Origin: Chloroflexota bacterium
GTDB taxonomy: Bacteria; Chloroflexota; Anaerolineae; Anaerolineales; UBA11579
Assembly: GCA_019456165.1 (NCBI GenBank)
Contig: VRUJ01000026.1
Location: forward strand, 1 to 60,281
DNA length: 60,281 nt
Reading direction: 5' to 3'
Shown here: positions 9,643 through 19,204 of the stretch, one piece after another
How the letters are laid out: the number at the start of each line of letters is the position of its first letter
How positions within the stretch are numbered: the first letter of the stretch is position 1
Notes under the pieces: generated by a model
Database searches by the model: none
Told to the model about the DNA's origin: nothing
The model's input: only the letters and a program-made list of their open reading frames with translations
Program-made: the position numbers and the translations under genes

Positions 9643-9677
9643 AAAAGCACTGGCGCAGTTTTGTCAGTGCTTTTTTT
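9643..9677 (+). terminator. Intrinsic terminator
   Basis: AAAAGCACTG (9643-9652) pairs perfectly with CAGTGCTTTT (9665-9674), and the T run continues to 9677. It lies just after the lipoprotein gene. Confidence 0.9.
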
Positions 9678-9743
9678 GTACCCATTAAACTAATCCTCGG
9701 ACACTCCCCGAAATACTCAGGCATTTGGCGATAAAGGATTCAA

Positions 9744-9772
9744 TTGTGAATATTATGCCTCCAGCGTATAAT
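9744..9772 (+). promoter_or_regulatory. Promoter of hutU
   Basis: TTGTGA (9744-9749) and TATAAT (9767-9772) are separated by exactly 17 bases. The predicted transcript start is about 40 bases before the hutU ATG, which is preceded by GGAGG. Confidence 0.7.
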
Positions 9773-9821
9773 CAGATTGGAGGGTTTTTCGATCCACCAA
9801 TAATAAATATCGGAGGTATTT

Positions 9822-11474
9822 ATGTCTACACCTCGCACTGTGCGCGCTCCGCGCGGCACAAAGCTAACTTGCAAGAACTGGCAAATAGAAGCTCCTTACC
9901 GCATGCTGCAAAACAATCTCGACCCCGAGGTTGCAGAACGCCCAGAAGATCTAGTGGTGTACGGTGGCAGAGGACAGGCAGCTCGTGATTGGGAGAGCTT
10001 TGATGCCATTCTTGACTCTTTACGCGAGCTGGAAACCGACGAAACGCTGCTTGTCCAATCCGGCAAACCGGTGGCTGTGTTTAAAACGCACAAAGATGCT
10101 CCGCGTGTTTTAATCGCAAACTCCAACCTGGTGCCTCATTGGGCTACTCAGGAGCATTTCGATGAGTTAGCCGCCAAAGGCCTGATCATGTACGGGCAAA
10201 TGACGGCGGGGTCATGGATCTACATTGGCACCCAGGGTATATTGCAAGGCACTTACGAGACTTTAGGGTCCCTGGCTAAGCAGCGCGGCTGGGATTCGTT
10301 GAAAGGTAAATTTGTGCTCACTGCGGGTTTGGGCGGCATGGGCGGGGCACAGCCCCTGGCCATTGCGATGAATGAAGGCGTGGGTCTGATCGTTGAAGTT
10401 GACCCAGAGCGCGCCAAGCGGCGTTTGGATATTGGTTACGTAGATGTGGTGGTGGCCTCGCTGGAAGAAGCAATGACCCTCGTGGAAGAAGCTGTCACTG
10501 ATGAAAAATCCAAATCAATTGGGCTAATTGGCAACGCGGCTGATATTTTCCCCGAAATGGTCATTCGTGGTGTGATCCCAGACGTGGTCACAGACCAAAC
10601 CCCTGCCCACGAGGTTTCTTCATATATTCCCAGCGGTTTAAGCGTGGAAGAGGCCCAAAAACTGTGGGACAGCGACCCGCAGGAATACACGCGCCGATCT
10701 ATGGATGCTATGGCGCGGCACGTGGAAGCCATGCTCGATTTCCAGGAGCAGGGCGCTGAGGTATTTGATTACGGCAACAACCTGCGCCAGCGTGCTTTTG
10801 AGGCAGGGGTGAAAAATGCCTTCGACTTCCCCGGTTTTGTGCCTGCCTACATTCGCCCGTTATTCTGCGAGGGTAAAGGACCTTTCCGCTGGGTGGCTTT
10901 ATCCGGCGAGCCAGGGGACATCTATGCCACCGACCAGGCCATCATGGAACTTTTTCCCGAAGACGAACACTTGCACCGTTGGTTGAAGATGGCGCGTGAA
11001 AAGATACCTTTCCAGGGATTGCCCTCACGCATCTGCTGGCTGGGATACGGGGAACGCGCCCAGGCAGGACTGATGTTCAACAACATGGTAGCCGAAGGTT
11101 TGGTGAAAGCTCCTATCGTGATCGGGCGCGACCATTTGGACGCTGGTTCGGTGGCATCCCCCAACCGCGAGACTGAAGCCATGCTTGACGGCACGGATGC
11201 GGTCAGCGATTGGCCGATCCTCAATGCGTTGATCAACGCAATCTCTGGCGCTACCTGGGTTTCCTTCCACCACGGCGGGGGTGTGGGCATTGGTTACAGC
11301 CAACATGCCGGGCAAGTCATCGTTGCAGATGGCACAGCCGAGGCCGCGGCGCGCCTGGAACGCGTGCTCACTGTTGACCCTGGTATGGGTGTGGTGCGCC
11401 ACGCCGATGCAGGTTACGAGCAAGCCATAAACGCGGCCAAGCGGCACGGCATCAAGATGCCGATGTTGAAGTGA
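9822..11474 (+). CDS. hutU: Urocanate hydratase (urocanase)
   Basis: This is the cytoplasmic second enzyme of histidine degradation, converting urocanate to 4-imidazolone-5-propionate with a tightly bound NAD+. The 550 residues match the family length throughout. Visible marks are [15 protein letters not shown] near the N terminus, [13 protein letters not shown], the Gly-rich GGMGGAQP nucleotide-binding segment, and the [10 protein letters not shown] motif with the catalytic Cys at about 405. The GGAGG site at ideal spacing supports the ATG at 9822. hutH, hutI and hutG are not adjacent, and the next gene is a kynureninase remnant. Confidence 0.98.
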   Translation: MSTPRTVRAPRGTKLTCKNWQIEAPYRMLQNNLDPEVAERPEDLVVYGGRGQAARDWESFDAILDSLRELETDETLLVQSGKPVAVFKTHKDAPRVLIANSNLVPHWATQEHFDELAAKGLIMYGQMTAGSWIYIGTQGILQGTYETLGSLAKQRGWDSLKGKFVLTAGLGGMGGAQPLAIAMNEGVGLIVEVDPERAKRRLDIGYVDVVVASLEEAMTLVEEAVTDEKSKSIGLIGNAADIFPEMVIRGVIPDVVTDQTPAHEVSSYIPSGLSVEEAQKLWDSDPQEYTRRSMDAMARHVEAMLDFQEQGAEVFDYGNNLRQRAFEAGVKNAFDFPGFVPAYIRPLFCEGKGPFRWVALSGEPGDIYATDQAIMELFPEDEHLHRWLKMAREKIPFQGLPSRICWLGYGERAQAGLMFNNMVAEGLVKAPIVIGRDHLDAGSVASPNRETEAMLDGTDAVSDWPILNALINAISGATWVSFHHGGGVGIGYSQHAGQVIVADGTAEAAARLERVLTVDPGMGVVRHADAGYEQAINAAKRHGIKMPMLK

Positions 11475-11565
11475 AGCAGTGGACAGAAGGACAAAAGACG
11501 AGGCTCTCGAGGCACTACGCAATATTGAATCCTAAAATATTTGCATTAATTTGCAAAGGAGATTA

Positions 11566-12232
11566 ATGGACACTACGATTCTATATGCACAAGAACAAGA
11601 CAGACAAGACCCGATCGCAGCCTATAGAGAGCGGTTTGTATTTCCTGAAGCAGATCTAATATACATGGACGGCAACTCTTTGGGCCGGCTGCCGGGCAAA
11701 TCAGTCCAACTTGCTGAAGATTTGGTCAATCGGCAGTGGGGAGAAGGCTGGTGGGGGCAGAAACGGCCGTTTGATTTCGGTTTAGATTACATCCCAGAAT
11801 CAGGCGCAGAGTTTTCAGGCGGGAACACTGCCGATGATTTCATTGTCTTTGATTGAACCCGGCGTTGATATGCTCATTGAAGTTGGAATGGAATCTGTGC
11901 GTGCCAAATCAATCCAGCAAACGGATTATCTGATCGCGTTGTGGGAAGCTTTGTTGGCCCCCGTTGGATTTACGCTGAATTCCCCGCGAGAGGCGGCCTG
12001 GCGAGGTTCTCATATTTCATTGGGTCATGCAGAGGAGTGGCGCATCATTCAATGCATGATCCAAGAAATGAACATTATCCCGGACTTTCGCGAGCCTGAC
12101 AATATACGCCTGGGGATTGCGCCGTTGTATACACTGTATGAGGATATTTATGAGACGGTCGTACGCATGGAACGCATCGTCAGCGACCGGTTGTATGAGA
12201 AATATCCTTCTGCCCGATCAACGGTAACATGA
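11566..12232 (+). pseudogene. kynU: Kynureninase remnant with internal deletion and frameshift
   Basis: The start at 11566 follows AAAGGAG. The first frame reads like the kynureninase N terminus (DPIAAYRERFVFPEADLIY, then MDGNSLGRLPG). Near 11750-11770 it jumps to a segment resembling the family's C-terminal half (PFDFGLDYIPESGA). A frame change at about 11805-11815 then leads into SFQAGTLPMISLSLIEPG and the rest of the C-terminal domain up to 12232. About 200 central residues, including the PLP-binding lysine region, are missing (total about 222 codons against roughly 415 normally), so it cannot be an active kynureninase. It is probably a decayed tryptophan-catabolism gene. Confidence 0.82.
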
Positions 12233-12308
12233 ACAAAGCAGACGAATTATCAAACTAGCTCAAATTGAAACTGTCAGAAGGTATGGTATCAAGCTGCTGG
12301 TAGTAAAG

Positions 12309-12400
12309 TGAAACAGTGATTAGTGAGTGGTGATTGGTGACTAGTGCTCGGGGTCTGTCATTCTGAGCAACCGCAGGGAGCGAAGAATCTCTAATAGGTT
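12309..12400 (+). repeat. Intergenic low-complexity and dispersed-type repeat
   Basis: The spacer 12233-12566 has no gene. It holds a degenerate tandem of GATTAGTGA-like units (12316-12345) and then GTCATTCTGAGCAACCGCAG with GCGAAGAATCTC (about 12357-12391), which resembles short repeats scattered in many environmental genomes. A similar partial TGTCATCCCG occurs at about 29397. Confidence 0.45.
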
Positions 12401-12566
12401 GTCCTGCGTAATCCCATGTTCGTAATAATACACATAGATTCCAGTGATTTCTCACCACTTTCGGGGTGGGAATGACATATAGATTGAAATTGATGCGGCG
12501 TGATATTATCGATCACTCTTTTCAGTTCAATTCTTCATTAACTTACTATTCTTAAAGGAAAAGGTT

Positions 12567-12794
12567 ATGAAAAAGATCAAGGTATTTGCAAACATAACCG
12601 CGATTTTATGTTTTTTCGCGATGCTGGGATTACTCTTCAGCTATCTAGCCCTAACAGATATCTGGCATAACACCGAACCGGATTTAACGGGAGAATGGAT
12701 GATGATGCAATTGAATATCTATGTGGAATTTATATTAATCGCTTCCGTACTTATTCTGCTCCTCCAAGTTAATAAATATTTCCGGGCAGATTAA
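12567..12794 (+). CDS. Small two-TM membrane protein
   Basis: The 75-residue product has two hydrophobic segments (about residues 8-30 and 50-68) joined by a short acidic loop, and begins MKKIKVF. AAAGG lies upstream of the ATG. I do not recognise the family. It could be a small inner-membrane accessory protein; nothing in the neighbourhood assigns a role. Confidence 0.5.
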   Translation: MKKIKVFANITAILCFFAMLGLLFSYLALTDIWHNTEPDLTGEWMMMQLNIYVEFILIASVLILLLQVNKYFRAD

Positions 12795-12885
12795 TGATTT
12801 TTGGATTATTAGTAAATTTTCTTATGCTGCGCGCACAATACTAATTGCCTCTCATATGGCGGCGCGAGTAAAGCGCGAATTGTGA

Positions 12886-12901
12886 TAAAATCACCCCCGT
12901 G
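12886..12901 (+). promoter_or_regulatory. -10 element abutting a GTG start (possible leaderless mRNA)
   Basis: TAAAAT (12886-12891) ends 7 bases before the GTG at 12899 and no ribosome binding site is visible. Transcription would begin at or next to the start codon. Confidence 0.45.
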
Positions 12902-13525
12902 TTCCGCCGACTTACATCCCCACTAACGCTGTTTATCATCTCTTTGCTGGCCATCGCTCTGGCATTCAACTTCGGTCCGGAGGAAAAAACCTTGGGCGAC
13001 AATGTGCGCGTTGTTTACCTGCACGGAGCCTGGGTGTGGGTGGCGCTCATCGGATTTATTGGGGCTGTATCGACAGGTTTAACCGGTATGTTGAGCAAGC
13101 GTGAACGATTCCACCGTTTATCCCGCGCTCTTGGGCGCAGCGCATTATTCTTTTGGGTCACATTTTTACCCATGTCGATGGTAGCCATGGAAACCAATTG
13201 GAACGGATTGTTTTTATATGAACCCCGCTGGCGCATGGCTTTCACCCTGGCCGTTGTGGGTGTGCTGCTGCAGGTGGGTTTATCCTTATTTCCCCAGCTG
13301 TTCTGGACTTCTGTAGGTAATATCGCCTTTGGGGCTATTTTGCTTATTTCTGTACTGCAAGTCGAGAATGTCATGCACCCTGTTTCTCCCATCTTCACCT
13401 CAGAGTCGACAAACATCAAGGTGTTCTTCCTGGTCATGGGAACGCTAACCACTCTGGCCGGTTGGCAGGTTACCCGTTGGTGGCTGCATTTTGATCAGCA
13501 CAAAAAAACCATAGGTCCTTCCTAA
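12899..13525 (+). CDS. CcmC-like cytochrome c assembly membrane protein
   Basis: The 208-residue protein has about six TM segments. The stretch RVVYLHGAWVWVALIGF resembles the YxHxPxAW region of CcmC/CcsA heme-handling proteins, and a second possible heme-ligand His lies in MHPVSPI. Typical CcmC proteins carry a WWD motif; no clear copy is seen, so it is a divergent relative. A role in heme delivery is inferred only from similarity. The GTG at 12899 is the natural start. It is followed within 5 bases by an MFS gene and is probably co-transcribed with it. Confidence 0.55.
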   Translation: MFRRLTSPLTLFIISLLAIALAFNFGPEEKTLGDNVRVVYLHGAWVWVALIGFIGAVSTGLTGMLSKRERFHRLSRALGRSALFFWVTFLPMSMVAMETNWNGLFLYEPRWRMAFTLAVVGVLLQVGLSLFPQLFWTSVGNIAFGAILLISVLQVENVMHPVSPIFTSESTNIKVFFLVMGTLTTLAGWQVTRWWLHFDQHKKTIGPS

Positions 13526-13529
13526 AGCT

Positions 13530-14684
13530 TTGTCCCCCAAACTGCGCCTTCAAATCATAACCTTTACATTCATTAGGGCGGTTTTGAACACCATTTTCCG
13601 CATGGTGACTCCCTTACTGCCAATTTTCCGGGATGCATTGGAAGTAGATCTATCCCGTCTCTCGAAGGCGCTAGCCTGGCGCTCCATAGCTGGGGCCGCA
13701 AGCCCATTCCTTGCATATATAGCTGATAACCGCGGTCGTAAAGCTGGCATGCTCTTTGGCTTAGCGCTTTTTACAGCGGGAGTGAGCACAGTTGTATTTT
13801 TACCTACATTCAACGGGTTTGCCATTGCCCTCGTTCTGAGCGCGATGGGCAAATATGTTTTCGATCCTGCCATGCAGGCCTACCTGGGAGACCAGGTTCC
13901 GTATGAACAGCGCGGCGCCACTCTGGCTATTACAGAACTGAGCTGGTCGGGAAGTTTTTTCATAGGCGTCCCCTTTGCGGCATTTCTGATCGCACGTTGG
14001 GGATGGATCGCCCCATTCCCACTACTTGGCATCCTAGGATTAGGCGCTTTTGTGATACTTGTCCGCCTGATTCCCAGCGATGGGTCTCACCCCGTTAAAG
14101 GTCCCAGCTTTGCAAGTAATATGCGTGCAGTGTTCACTTCTAGCTCTGCTATTGCAGCCATAGGACTGATCATGTTCTTAAGCGCCTCGAATGAGGTTGT
14201 CAATCTGATCGTAGGCGTTTGGATGAATGATTCGTTTGGCTTGGAGATAGCCGCATTAGGTTTGGTGGCTGTTGTAATTGGGTTCGCGGAATTGAGCGGA
14301 GAGGGATTGGTAACTTTTTGGGTCGACCGTTTAGGGAAAAAACGTGCGGTGGCGATTGGTCTTCTCGTCATTAACTTATCTGCCCTACTATTGCCGATCA
14401 TAAGCCAATCACTTGTGGGAGCCTTTATCGGTTTATTCTTATACTACATTTCATTTGAGTTCGTCTTTGTGAGCAGCATTCCATTGATGTCAGAAATAAT
14501 CCCCTCGGCACGGGCCACGATAATGGCATTTATTTTCGCCAGCGCTTCACTTGGACGCGCCTTCGCGGCCCTAATCGCAGTACCTTTGTACGAGAGAGGT
14601 CTATGGTACAGTGCGCTTATGTCACTTGTTTTAAACATGGCCGCGCTGTTCATTCTCCGTTGGGTGAAGGTTGCAGGGGAATAG
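13530..14684 (+). CDS. MFS transporter
   Basis: The 384-residue protein has about 12 hydrophobic segments and the MFS loop 2-3 motif AYIADNRGRKAGM, with a second half-repeat of this loop at FWVDRLGKKRAVA. The substrate cannot be named. The only start that keeps TM1 is the TTG at 13530, directly after the CcmC-like gene, which suggests translational coupling. It resembles the short MFS permeases with unassigned substrates found in many Chloroflexota. Confidence 0.85.
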   Translation: MSPKLRLQIITFTFIRAVLNTIFRMVTPLLPIFRDALEVDLSRLSKALAWRSIAGAASPFLAYIADNRGRKAGMLFGLALFTAGVSTVVFLPTFNGFAIALVLSAMGKYVFDPAMQAYLGDQVPYEQRGATLAITELSWSGSFFIGVPFAAFLIARWGWIAPFPLLGILGLGAFVILVRLIPSDGSHPVKGPSFASNMRAVFTSSSAIAAIGLIMFLSASNEVVNLIVGVWMNDSFGLEIAALGLVAVVIGFAELSGEGLVTFWVDRLGKKRAVAIGLLVINLSALLLPIISQSLVGAFIGLFLYYISFEFVFVSSIPLMSEIIPSARATIMAFIFASASLGRAFAALIAVPLYERGLWYSALMSLVLNMAALFILRWVKVAGE

Positions 14685-14847
14685 AAATAGAGGGAGACTC
14701 TTTATAAACCGAAGATCAAACCCTTCGGGTATTAACATAAACATATTTACCCATCCAGAAGAATCCCCCAGTCAACGAGGAAGACAATGTGTTTATTATG
14801 GACTTCTAATAATTCTTTGTCACATAATTGATATAATCTCTCCGAAT

Positions 14848-15999
14848 ATGAAAAAACTCTTTATCCTAATCGCGCTAATTGGAATAATCGCTCTCGCACC
14901 TTGGAAAAACCTCCAAACAGCAAGTGGAGACCAACCCCCAGAAACCTTATGTCTTCCTGGTGTATACACAATAGCACCGGAGCATTGCCTGCCTTTAGGT
15001 CCATCCACCTACCTTGCCAACATGGCCGATACAGGGATCACCTTCCCAATACAACCTTTAGCTGGTCAGACACCAAACCCAGAATTAGCGGTTCTACCGT
15101 ATTACTATGCTAAGGTGACCACAGATGACGCTCCGGTATTCTTCTCAATTGAAGACGCTCTCCAAAATAATCCCCCTAAACGTTTCATCGAAAAAGGGTT
15201 TGATTATATTTCCTATATTGACATAGTGACGGTAGAGAACAGAAGATTTTACATGATAGCCCCTGGTGAATGGATGCGCAGTGGAGACCTGTCATCCAAT
15301 GTTGTAACCTCGCCCTTCATGGGTCATGAGTTTGTCAGCACCCCTGAACGTAACTTCGGTTGGATCCTCCAACCTATCGAAACCCAAAGCGCCCCAGGAC
15401 TTTTGCAACCAACTTATACAGGGCATTTTTTAAACCGTTTCAAAATGGTCCAGGTATACGCGCAGAGCGAAGTCGATAACGTGCAGTGGTATCTCGTAGC
15501 CCCAGACCAGTGGATTGAGGACCGCTACGCTGCCTTGGTATACCCCGCCACCGCCCCGCCGGAGGGCGTCGAAAATGGACGCTGGGTGGAGATCAATTTG
15601 TTCGAGCAGACTGTCTCAGTTTACGAAGACAACCACCTGGTTTACGCTACGCTCGTTTCCACTGGTGTGCCGGGCTGGTGGACACGCCCCGGCCTGTTCC
15701 AGATCACTGAGAAACTCGACAGCACACCCATGACAGGCGCATTCGAAGCCGACCGCTCGGATTATTATTATCTTGAAGACGTGCCTTGGACGATGTATTT
15801 CGACCAGTCGCGCGCGCTGCACGGCGCGTATTGGCACAACCAGTTCGGCTATGAGAAGTCTCACGGCTGCGCAAACCTTTCCCCGGGGGATTCACGATGG
15901 CTGTACGAGTGGGCAAACATCGGCGATTGGGTCTACGTCTGGGACCCCTCCGGCCAAACCCCCGAAGACCCCGCCCTGTATTCTGCCGGCGGGGCGTGA
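14848..15999 (+). CDS. L,D-transpeptidase (YkuD domain), exported
   Basis: The 383-residue protein has a signal peptide (MKKLFILIALIGIIALAPW), a long substrate-side region with two related halves (each ending in a YLVAP/YMIAP-type segment), and a C-terminal YkuD domain. The catalytic signature HGAYWH followed by SHGCANLS is present, with the nucleophile Cys at about 340. Such enzymes form 3-3 peptidoglycan cross-links or attach proteins to the wall. The ATG at 14848 is chosen because it gives a proper signal peptide and lies 10 bases after a TATAAT. The longer ORF from 14671 reads like spacer DNA. Confidence 0.9.
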   Translation: MKKLFILIALIGIIALAPWKNLQTASGDQPPETLCLPGVYTIAPEHCLPLGPSTYLANMADTGITFPIQPLAGQTPNPELAVLPYYYAKVTTDDAPVFFSIEDALQNNPPKRFIEKGFDYISYIDIVTVENRRFYMIAPGEWMRSGDLSSNVVTSPFMGHEFVSTPERNFGWILQPIETQSAPGLLQPTYTGHFLNRFKMVQVYAQSEVDNVQWYLVAPDQWIEDRYAALVYPATAPPEGVENGRWVEINLFEQTVSVYEDNHLVYATLVSTGVPGWWTRPGLFQITEKLDSTPMTGAFEADRSDYYYLEDVPWTMYFDQSRALHGAYWHNQFGYEKSHGCANLSPGDSRWLYEWANIGDWVYVWDPSGQTPEDPALYSAGGA

Positions 16000-16260
16000 A
16001 ACTCCAAAATTTACTAAGCTGCCTTTTGTAATTTGGCAACCATAATTTGATCGATTGGTTTTTGCCAACCTTGCGAAGGTTGTGAACAAAATATTTCTAC
16101 GATCAGGGGAATATTTTCCACGGTCATCCGCGCCCTAGCAAATATCCTCTCCCCTTTCAGCCTCCACGCCCATATGGTAAACTTTAGTTAGTCGTAATTT
16201 TCACAACCAAAGTATCTAATCTACAATCAGCAAGCCACATTCTGAAATTCACGAGGCGCC

Positions 16261-18270
16261 ATGCTTACTTCCACAGAAAAGATCATCTTTGTAATCGCCG
16301 CTCTGGTCACCGCTTACTTCGTAATATCTTTCACGCTGCGCATCGCGCGCGTCATCGGGCGCGGCCACGGCAAACCCGATTGGAGCCTGCTGCCAAAGCG
16401 AGCATTTCAAGCGCTGACAAAAACAGTGCTGCTCACTCCTGTGTGGCGCGTGCGGCATATTGCCAGCATTTTCCACGGCTTTGTAGTGTGGGGATTCTCC
16501 TTCTACTTGTTGGTCAATATCGGGGATGTGCTTGAGGGCTTCATTCCTGATTTCCATTTCCTTGGAACCGGGATGTTGGGGGAGCTATATCGCTTGGGCG
16601 CGGATGTACTCAGCGTAGGTGTACTCGTTGGAATGGCATTTTTATTGGTGCGCCGTTTCATCACCAAAGACCCTCTCCTTTCAACCCGCGAAACCACTTT
16701 GACGCATCCAAAAGCGCACCAGGGCAAGCAGCGCGATTCACTGATCGTGGGTGTGTTCATTCTTATGCACGTAGGAGCGCGCTTCGTGGGTGAAACATTT
16801 CAGATCGCCAGCGAAGGCCAGCGAGATACCTGGCAGCCATTTGCCAGCATAGTATCCGGATTATGGAGTAATCTAAATCCCGAGACCCTGGATTTTAGCA
16901 TTCACGTTAGTTTCTGGCTCGCGCTAGGTCTGATCATGCTATTTTTCCCATACTTTATGTTCTCAAAGCACATCCACCTCTTCTTCGCGCCACTCAACTT
17001 CTTGCTCAGCCCAGAACGCACTGCCCCCGGCGAACTGGAAGCCTTGGACTTTGAAGACGAAAGTATCGAGCAATTTGGAGCTACACGCCTTGAAGATTTG
17101 GGCTGGCACCAGATCATGGATGCTTATGCGTGTATCATGTGCAACCGCTGCCAGGATGTCTGCCCGGCTTATACAACCGGCAAAGTTCTCTCACCAGCAG
17201 CATTGGAGATCAACAAACGCTATTTCATCAACCAGGAATCCAAATCTCTGGCAGCAGGTAAACCCAGCTCGCAAACCCTGCTCGAATTCGCCATCACCGA
17301 GGAAGCGGTGTTTGCCTGCACAGCTTGCGGCGCTTGCACGGATATTTGCCCAGTGGGAAATGACCCCATGCGCGACATAATGGACATCCGCCGCGCCATG
17401 GTATTGATGGACAACAAGTTCCCGGAACAATGGCAGACTGCCTTCCGCGGCATGGAGCGCTTAGTTAACCCTTGGAATATTCCACCAACCGAACGCATGG
17501 CATGGGCAGAAGGATTAAACGTGCCCACGGTTGAGCAAAACCCCGACGCTGAGATATTATGGTGGGTGGGCTGCGCGCCCGCTACTGATGCCCGCGCCCA
17601 AAAGACCGCAGTTGCTTTCACAGAAATCCTAAACAAAGCCGGGGTAAACTTCGCAGTTTTGGGACAACAAGAACAGTGCACTGGCGATTCGGCCCGCCGC
17701 GCAGGCAATGAATATCTCTTCTTCGAATTGGCTAACGCGAACGTAGAGATACTAAACCAGGTGGCCCCCAAACGAATCGTGACCACCTGCCCCCACTGCC
17801 TGCACACCCTGGACAATGAATATCCCTCATTTGGCGGCAACTACGAAGTTATCCACCACACCGAGTTGATCGACGAATTGTCTACTGCGGGAAAGCTCAA
17901 ACTTAAGGAAGGGGAGGCTGGCAAGATCACCTTCCATGATCCATGTTACTTGGGCCGCCAAAATGGCGTGTTCAACCAACCCCGCAGCGCATTGTCGCAG
18001 GCGGGAGGCGAATTGCTTGAGATGAAACGCAAAGGTAAAAATTCATTCTGCTGCGGCGCGGGCGGCGCCCAGATGTGGAAAGAGGAAGAACACGGCACCG
18101 AAACTGTTAAAGCCAACCGCTTTAGCGAAGCCGAAGGCACCGGCGCAGAGACCCTGGCAGTCGGCTGTCCTTTCTGTATGCTGATGCTCACCGATGCTTC
18201 CAAAGATGCCGCCAGTGATATGCAGGTAATGGATGTAGCTGAGATCGTGGCCCAAAAGCTGGAAGATTAG
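16261..18270 (+). CDS. Membrane Fe-S oxidoreductase, ETF:quinone oxidoreductase / heterodisulfide reductase-like
   Basis: The 669-residue fusion has an N-terminal cytochrome b (NarI-like) part with about five TM helices and several His residues (FHGF, LMHVG, FSKHIH). Two [4Fe-4S] motifs follow (CIMCNRCQDVCP near 290, CTACGACTDICP near 352), and then two CCG domains (GC-x-P near 437 with CPHC; HDPCYLGR and SFCCGAGG near 596). This architecture is that of FadF/EtfD-type proteins that pass electrons from electron-transferring flavoprotein to the quinone pool. No etfAB gene is adjacent, so the partner is inferred. GAGG precedes the ATG. Confidence 0.88.
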   Translation: MLTSTEKIIFVIAALVTAYFVISFTLRIARVIGRGHGKPDWSLLPKRAFQALTKTVLLTPVWRVRHIASIFHGFVVWGFSFYLLVNIGDVLEGFIPDFHFLGTGMLGELYRLGADVLSVGVLVGMAFLLVRRFITKDPLLSTRETTLTHPKAHQGKQRDSLIVGVFILMHVGARFVGETFQIASEGQRDTWQPFASIVSGLWSNLNPETLDFSIHVSFWLALGLIMLFFPYFMFSKHIHLFFAPLNFLLSPERTAPGELEALDFEDESIEQFGATRLEDLGWHQIMDAYACIMCNRCQDVCPAYTTGKVLSPAALEINKRYFINQESKSLAAGKPSSQTLLEFAITEEAVFACTACGACTDICPVGNDPMRDIMDIRRAMVLMDNKFPEQWQTAFRGMERLVNPWNIPPTERMAWAEGLNVPTVEQNPDAEILWWVGCAPATDARAQKTAVAFTEILNKAGVNFAVLGQQEQCTGDSARRAGNEYLFFELANANVEILNQVAPKRIVTTCPHCLHTLDNEYPSFGGNYEVIHHTELIDELSTAGKLKLKEGEAGKITFHDPCYLGRQNGVFNQPRSALSQAGGELLEMKRKGKNSFCCGAGGAQMWKEEEHGTETVKANRFSEAEGTGAETLAVGCPFCMLMLTDASKDAASDMQVMDVAEIVAQKLED

Positions 18271-18333
18271 ACCACTGGAATTCAGGGGGTATGCAATAAC
18301 CCTCGCTTGTTATTACATCATGGATGGAGTGCA

Positions 18334-19140
18334 ATGCCTACACTTAAATTCACGGACCCCCAACATTTGCGCGCGGACCAGTATCGCGACTCCAGTAATC
18401 TGGATGCGCGCATCACGCTCCACGAACGATTCAGCATAAACCCTTACGGCTGGCAGCGCTGGGTTTACGATCAGCTTGAGGTTCCACCCAACGGCCGCAT
18501 TCTGGAAATAGGCTGCGGCCCGGGGAATTTATGGCAAGAGAATCAAGACCGCCTGCGGGAAGATTGGATATTTGTATTAAGTGATCTTTCGTCTGGTATG
18601 CTGCAAAAGGCAAAAAGCAACCTGCAAACGAGCCAATATCAATTTTGCGCTGCCGACATCCAGAATTTGCCATTCCCAGCAGATAATTTCGATGTCGTCA
18701 TAGCCAACCACATGCTTTATCACATTCCTGATAGAGTGCAAGCTCTCGGCGAAATCCATCGAGTAATTAAACCTGGAAGTCTCCTGTATGCCGCTACAAA
18801 CGGCGACACTCATCTGCAGGAACTCGATCAATTAATCCACCAAATCGACCCTTATCTAATTCAGAATAATTGGACCTCAGGTTTCAGCCTGGAAAACGGC
18901 GCGCAGCAGCTCCAAGAATTATTTCATAACGTAGAACTAAGTCTCTTTCAGGACGGCCTGGTTGTCAATGAAATCGAACCTCTGGTCGCTTACATCGCCT
19001 CCATGAATTTCACCAGTGATCAAAAACTCAGCGCAGATCAACGTAATGCATTGAGTGAGTATATAAATGATGTTTTGGCAAAAGACGGGCTTATCCATAT
19101 AACTAAATCTCCAGGAATGTTCATCGCTGAAAAGGGGTAA
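18334..19140 (+). CDS. Class I SAM-dependent methyltransferase
   Basis: The 268-residue protein has a Methyltransferase_11-type fold with motif I ILEIGCGPGNLW, an acidic loop at VLSDLSSGML, and FPADNFDVVIANHMLYHIPD as motifs II/III. The substrate is unknown. GGAG five bases before the ATG at 18334 favours this start over the TTG at 18307. It lies between the Fe-S oxidoreductase and a nuclease gene, on the same strand and possibly in one transcript with them. Confidence 0.85.
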   Translation: MPTLKFTDPQHLRADQYRDSSNLDARITLHERFSINPYGWQRWVYDQLEVPPNGRILEIGCGPGNLWQENQDRLREDWIFVLSDLSSGMLQKAKSNLQTSQYQFCAADIQNLPFPADNFDVVIANHMLYHIPDRVQALGEIHRVIKPGSLLYAATNGDTHLQELDQLIHQIDPYLIQNNWTSGFSLENGAQQLQELFHNVELSLFQDGLVVNEIEPLVAYIASMNFTSDQKLSADQRNALSEYINDVLAKDGLIHITKSPGMFIAEKG

Positions 19141-19204
19141 AATAATCAAGATAATTCAGCCAGTCATATAAAGAAAACTTTAAACCTCAAACCAATCGAA
19201 CTTC

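Noticed and set aside
14671..14847. The longer N-terminal reading of the L,D-transpeptidase ORF.
   Set aside because: It reads like spacer DNA, lacks a signal peptide at its start and overlaps the MFS gene; the ATG at 14848 gives a proper signal peptide.
16067..16081. AACCTTGCGAAGGTT palindrome as a terminator of the L,D-transpeptidase gene.
   Set aside because: No T tract follows and it lies about 70 bases after the stop; its similarity to the hairpin at 47973-47999 suggests a repeat instead.
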